Shown here in pieces: positions 61,491-64,000 of a stretch of 64,000 nucleotides of DNA; position 1 is the first letter of the stretch, and each line of letters begins with the position of its first letter. Location of the stretch: NCBI GenBank assembly GCA_964654825.1, contig CAZZKG010000007.1, forward strand, positions 1 to 64,000, in the 5' to 3' direction. This DNA comes from CAZZKG01 sp964654825 (lineage in GTDB: Bacteria; Gemmatimonadota; CAZMKB01). The notes beneath the pieces are model-generated. The model saw nothing but the letters and a program-made list of their open reading frames with translations. It ran no database searches and was not told the origin of the DNA. A program made the translations under genes and the position numbers.

Positions 61491-61603
61491 CGAGAATCGT
61501 AATCGTAGGGATAATTCGGGTTAGAATCATCGGTTTCGAGACACTTATTATTGTGGAGAGAATTATCATTCTGAGCATAATCATCACCGTGAGGAGGATC
61601 TCG

Positions 61604-63148
61604 ATGAAAAGTAAACCGGCACTGATTTTACCTCTGATCTTCGGGCTCCTCGGTGCGTCCGGGAGCGCAGCACAGGTCGATGTACTCTGGACCAGGAACT
61701 TCGGCGATGACGGCTGGGATTTCTGTGAATCTGTTCAGCAGACGTCGGACGGGGGGTACATACTCACCGGAGTGACCGGGGCTGATGTGTATCACCATTC
61801 GGACATCTATCTTGTAAAGACAGATGACGAGGGATTCACGCAGTGGACGCAAACCATCGGGAGATCTCAGACTGAAGGAAGGGATTACGGTTTATCGATA
61901 CAACAGACCCGAGATGACGGTTACATTATTACCGGATTCACGTTTCTCGCGAGCGACAATGCCCTCTTGCAAGCGTATCTCGTTAAAACAGATGCCTGGG
62001 GTGATACCGTCTGGACACGCACTTACGGCGGCCCGCTGAACGAATCCGGACAATCGGTTCAACAGACCGCCGATGGAGGGTATATTATTACCGGATATAC
62101 CTATTCTTACGGGGCGGGTGATTCTGATGTGTTTTTAGTGAAAACCGATGACTCGGGCGACATCGACTGGATGAAGACGTTCGGTGGACCATCAACCGAG
62201 GCAGGTTATGAGGTCCAGCAGACCTCAGATGGTGGGTATGTCATCGTCGGAAGTACGTTCTCATTCGGATCGGGTGATTATGATGTGTATCTCATCAAAA
62301 CCGACGCCTCGGGTGACACTCAGTGGATGCGAACCTTCGGCGGTGATCGCGAAGATCAGGGATTTTCCGTCAGGCAGACAGACTCCGGTGGCTTCATTAT
62401 AGCTGGAGCAACCAGGTCCTACGGTGCAGGGGAATCAGATGTATATCTCATCCGAACCGATGATGCCGGTGATACACTCTGGACGAGGACCTGTGGTGGA
62501 AACGGTACCGACACGGGTTTCTCGGTATGGGGAACGGGACGAAGCGGTTTTATAACAGCCGGGAAATCGAATTCATTCGGCGAAGGTGACGATGACGTCT
62601 ATCTCATCAAGACGGATGATAGCGGTAACATTACCTGGTCATGGGCTTTCGAGGGAGCAGCTGATGAAATCGGAAGGTCGGTCAGGCAGACGGGATATGG
62701 GGAGTACGTCATAGCCGGGAACACAGGTTCCTATTACAATGGAGGATGGGATTTTTATCTGATGAACATAACCGTTGATCCGATTCCTGATATGAGAGCC
62801 AACGGCCTGGACGGTCCGGTCGAAGTCACTGATAACGAGTCTGTTCGGATCACTGCCTCTCTCGACCCGGGCAACATGCGAGGGGTGAATGTGGATTGGT
62901 GGATCGGGGCGCTGACCATATCCGGTACCTACTGGATCAATCCTTCCCTTCACTGGGTACAATCGTCAACTCCCGTGAGTTTCGGCCAGTATCCATTATA
63001 CTATTTCTCTGAAATACCTCTCCTGGAGGCTCCGCTTCCCGTCGGCGTATATATGTTCTTCTCCGTCTTCGATATGAATCCAGATGGGATCTTCGACATA
63101 ACCTGGTACGACTATGTCGATGTGTTCAGTACATCCGGCGGAGAATAA
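61604..63148 (+). CDS. Secreted beta-propeller-like protein with seven tandem repeats
   Basis: 514 aa from ATG 61604 (GGAGG 6 bases upstream). The signal peptide KPALILPLIFGLLGASGSAAQ is followed by seven repeats of about 50-57 residues (about 25-395), each with W-x-x-x-[FYI]-G-[GR] at its start, then SVQQT.DGGYIITG and DVYLIKTD.SGD. This pattern is found in many secreted proteins of FCB and related bacteria and probably forms a propeller. The last about 110 residues are a beta domain (MRANGLDGPVEVTDNESVRI ... FFSVFDMNPDGIFDITWYDYVDV) common in surface or lipid-anchored proteins of such genomes. There is no FlgD-type end. Function unknown. Confidence 0.75.
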   Translation: MKSKPALILPLIFGLLGASGSAAQVDVLWTRNFGDDGWDFCESVQQTSDGGYILTGVTGADVYHHSDIYLVKTDDEGFTQWTQTIGRSQTEGRDYGLSIQQTRDDGYIITGFTFLASDNALLQAYLVKTDAWGDTVWTRTYGGPLNESGQSVQQTADGGYIITGYTYSYGAGDSDVFLVKTDDSGDIDWMKTFGGPSTEAGYEVQQTSDGGYVIVGSTFSFGSGDYDVYLIKTDASGDTQWMRTFGGDREDQGFSVRQTDSGGFIIAGATRSYGAGESDVYLIRTDDAGDTLWTRTCGGNGTDTGFSVWGTGRSGFITAGKSNSFGEGDDDVYLIKTDDSGNITWSWAFEGAADEIGRSVRQTGYGEYVIAGNTGSYYNGGWDFYLMNITVDPIPDMRANGLDGPVEVTDNESVRITASLDPGNMRGVNVDWWIGALTISGTYWINPSLHWVQSSTPVSFGQYPLYYFSEIPLLEAPLPVGVYMFFSVFDMNPDGIFDITWYDYVDVFSTSGGE

Positions 63149-63225
63149 TCCGAACGCTCACCCAGGGGAAACCCCCTGCCGGTTTCGACAGGGGGCTCGA
63201 TAGCAAGTAAATAACGGCTTACCCC

Positions 63226-63555
63226 TTACCTCGTTTTCACAGGACCCTTCTTCTGAATAACTTGAACTCCCGGAGGAGCTTTCCTGAGCACAATGATAGA
63301 AGAATCCACTGTGTCAGGAATGTCGATCGATTTGACATACCGAGCGTGTTTCTTCTGTATGCCCCGGGTTCCGGGAGGATCCTTCTTGATCACACCGGTG
63401 AAAAATCTGGTGAAAAGGCCGGTGTCTTCGTCGATACCGAAACCGACCTGATTGGAATTACCGTTCTGACTGATGTTGAACGCAGCGAGATCAGCCGCTT
63501 GCCAGCAGAGGAGTGCGCCTACCAGCAGTGCGGTTATTGTAATGAATCTTTTCAT
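63226..63555 (-). CDS. Small exported protein with duplicated PPG-x-QKK motif
   Basis: A 109-aa protein from ATG 63555, which has AAGGAGGG 6 bases before it; the frame is open further up to 63621 but without a site. The signal peptide (FITITALLVGALLCWQAADLAAF) is followed by NISQNGNSNQVGFGIDEDTG. Two similar segments occur: DPPGTRGIQKKHARYVK and APPGVQVIQKKGPVK near the C-terminus. The mature part is about 85 residues and strongly basic at its end. I do not recognise a family. It is convergent with the repeat protein. Confidence 0.6.
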   Translation of the reverse strand: MKRFITITALLVGALLCWQAADLAAFNISQNGNSNQVGFGIDEDTGLFTRFFTGVIKKDPPGTRGIQKKHARYVKSIDIPDTVDSSIIVLRKAPPGVQVIQKKGPVKTR

Positions 63556-63949
63556 CTTGTCCCTCCTTGTTGTGTTCGGCAACATCTGGTGAGGTTTTAG
63601 TGGATGTTGTGAACCGGTCAAATTGTGTGTTCATCCCTCACTTCTACTTATTAGATGATTGTCAACGGAAAAAGGTTGCAGTAAAATGAAAATTTTCATT
63701 TCCTTCTTTCGGACTCATCTTTGAGACACTTTATCTACGATTCCACCCGTTGAAAAGTTACACTGCGTAATGAGCCCTTGCCGTCGTCTTTGTATTCCTT
63801 TCCCCGGAATCAGCGGAACAGATTTTTCTCTGAATTTCTGAAATCGAATCATGAAAATCGGGAATAAATATATCGTCCGGGTTGTCTAACTGGCAACACG
63901 ACGTCGTTACACAAGGAAATCAAAAACTAAGAACAATGGAGGTAAGACA
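63556..63949. other. 394-bp intergenic region with a 16-bp perfect palindrome
   Basis: The palindrome AATGAAAATTTTCATT lies at 63685-63700, between the start of the small exported protein (minus) and the last gene (plus). It could be an operator. Promoters are not clear: a minus-strand TTGACA at about 63664-63659 has no good -10. Confidence 0.45.
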
Positions 63950-64000
63950 ATGAACTCGAAGAAGTTAGGTATTACTACTCTGTACCGTTTGACGATGATC
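63950..64000 (+). CDS. Start of a gene running off the window
   Basis: ATG 63950 with GGAGG (63938-63942) 7 bases upstream opens a frame of 17 codons to the window end. The first residues, NSKKLGITTLYRLTMI, could be the beginning of a signal peptide or of a cytoplasmic protein. Nothing more can be said. Confidence 0.55.
   Translation, partial: MNSKKLGITTLYRLTMI

Larger units (their letters stand above)
61172..61603. other. 432-bp divergent intergenic region with two consensus promoters
   Basis: It holds a minus-strand promoter for the VTT gene (61275-61303) and a plus-strand promoter for the repeat protein (61462-61490), 158 bp apart back to back. The space between is AT-rich without recognised operators. 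The plus-strand leader of about 107 nt includes GAGGAGG at its end. Confidence 0.6.

Noticed and set aside
63172..63195. CCCCCTG/CAGGGGG hairpin between the repeat protein and the small exported protein
   Set aside because: No T-run on either strand, so it is not called a terminator.
1..64000. tRNA, rRNA, tmRNA, RNase P or SRP RNA genes
   Set aside because: The intergenic regions were read for their conserved sequence signatures and none was found; short or divergent cases cannot be fully excluded by eye.

Overview
The window reads as one continuous stretch of chromosome from a Gram-negative (diderm) bacterium, with GC in the mid-50s by eye. An outer membrane is shown by an LpxH-like phosphatase, LptD, a Tol system, an Omp85-type barrel and TatC. 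A PorV/PorQ-like protein and a secreted protease ending in a FlgD-like/type IX sorting-type domain point to the FCB side of the tree, for example one of its uncultivated phyla such as Krumholzibacteriota, Eisenbacteria or Zixibacteria. That placement is inference. Four runs of exactly 100 N are scaffold gaps; three of them cut genes and the fourth lies in a tandem repeat inside nusA.

Layout. 0-8.6 kb: envelope genes. These are a DUF5683-like fragment, LpxH, a carboxymuconolactone-decarboxylase-like protein, a thioesterase and a SagB-type nitroreductase, then a fusion of peptidase, beta-propeller and Omp85 barrel, and a minus-strand operon of a PQQ-propeller protein, a PEGA protein and an NHL lipoprotein. 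8.7-13.3 kb: asnS, an inverted-repeat element, speH behind a structured leader, a DUF72 protein, a lipoprotein and a phasin-like protein. 13.4-24.1 kb: the translation/RNA operon rimP-nusA-infB-ylxP-rbfA-truB-ribF-rpsO-pnp, with ald overlapping its end. 24.2-30.7 kb: a ParA ATPase and the rod-shape operon mreBCD-mrdA-rodA. 30.7-35.2 kb: a 0.7-kb non-coding region with two strong promoters and many hairpins, then a degenerate NtrC-type regulator, ssb, a radical SAM protein and rpmB. 35.6-45.7 kb: two nucleotide-sugar enzymes, tolQRAB-cpoB (no pal), nrdR, tatC and lptD in one closely packed run.

45.7-64 kb: accessory and secreted functions. Two tandem 162-bp palindromic repeats sit exactly at the lptD stop codon. 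They are followed by an FTP/gluzincin protease, an MFS transporter, an HU protein, an M6-like protease next to a PorV-like protein, a DinG-like helicase with a decayed N-terminal exonuclease-like domain, hutU, a second inverted-repeat element, a VTT membrane protein and a seven-repeat secreted protein. The last two are driven by divergent promoters that both match the sigma-70 consensus exactly.

There is no rRNA, tRNA, CRISPR array, prophage or intact transposase. The most interesting non-gene signals are two families of palindromic/inverted-repeat elements, the structured leader of speH, the candidate small RNA region at 30.85-31.3 kb, and an orphan terminator with an alternative pairing at 60.4 kb.
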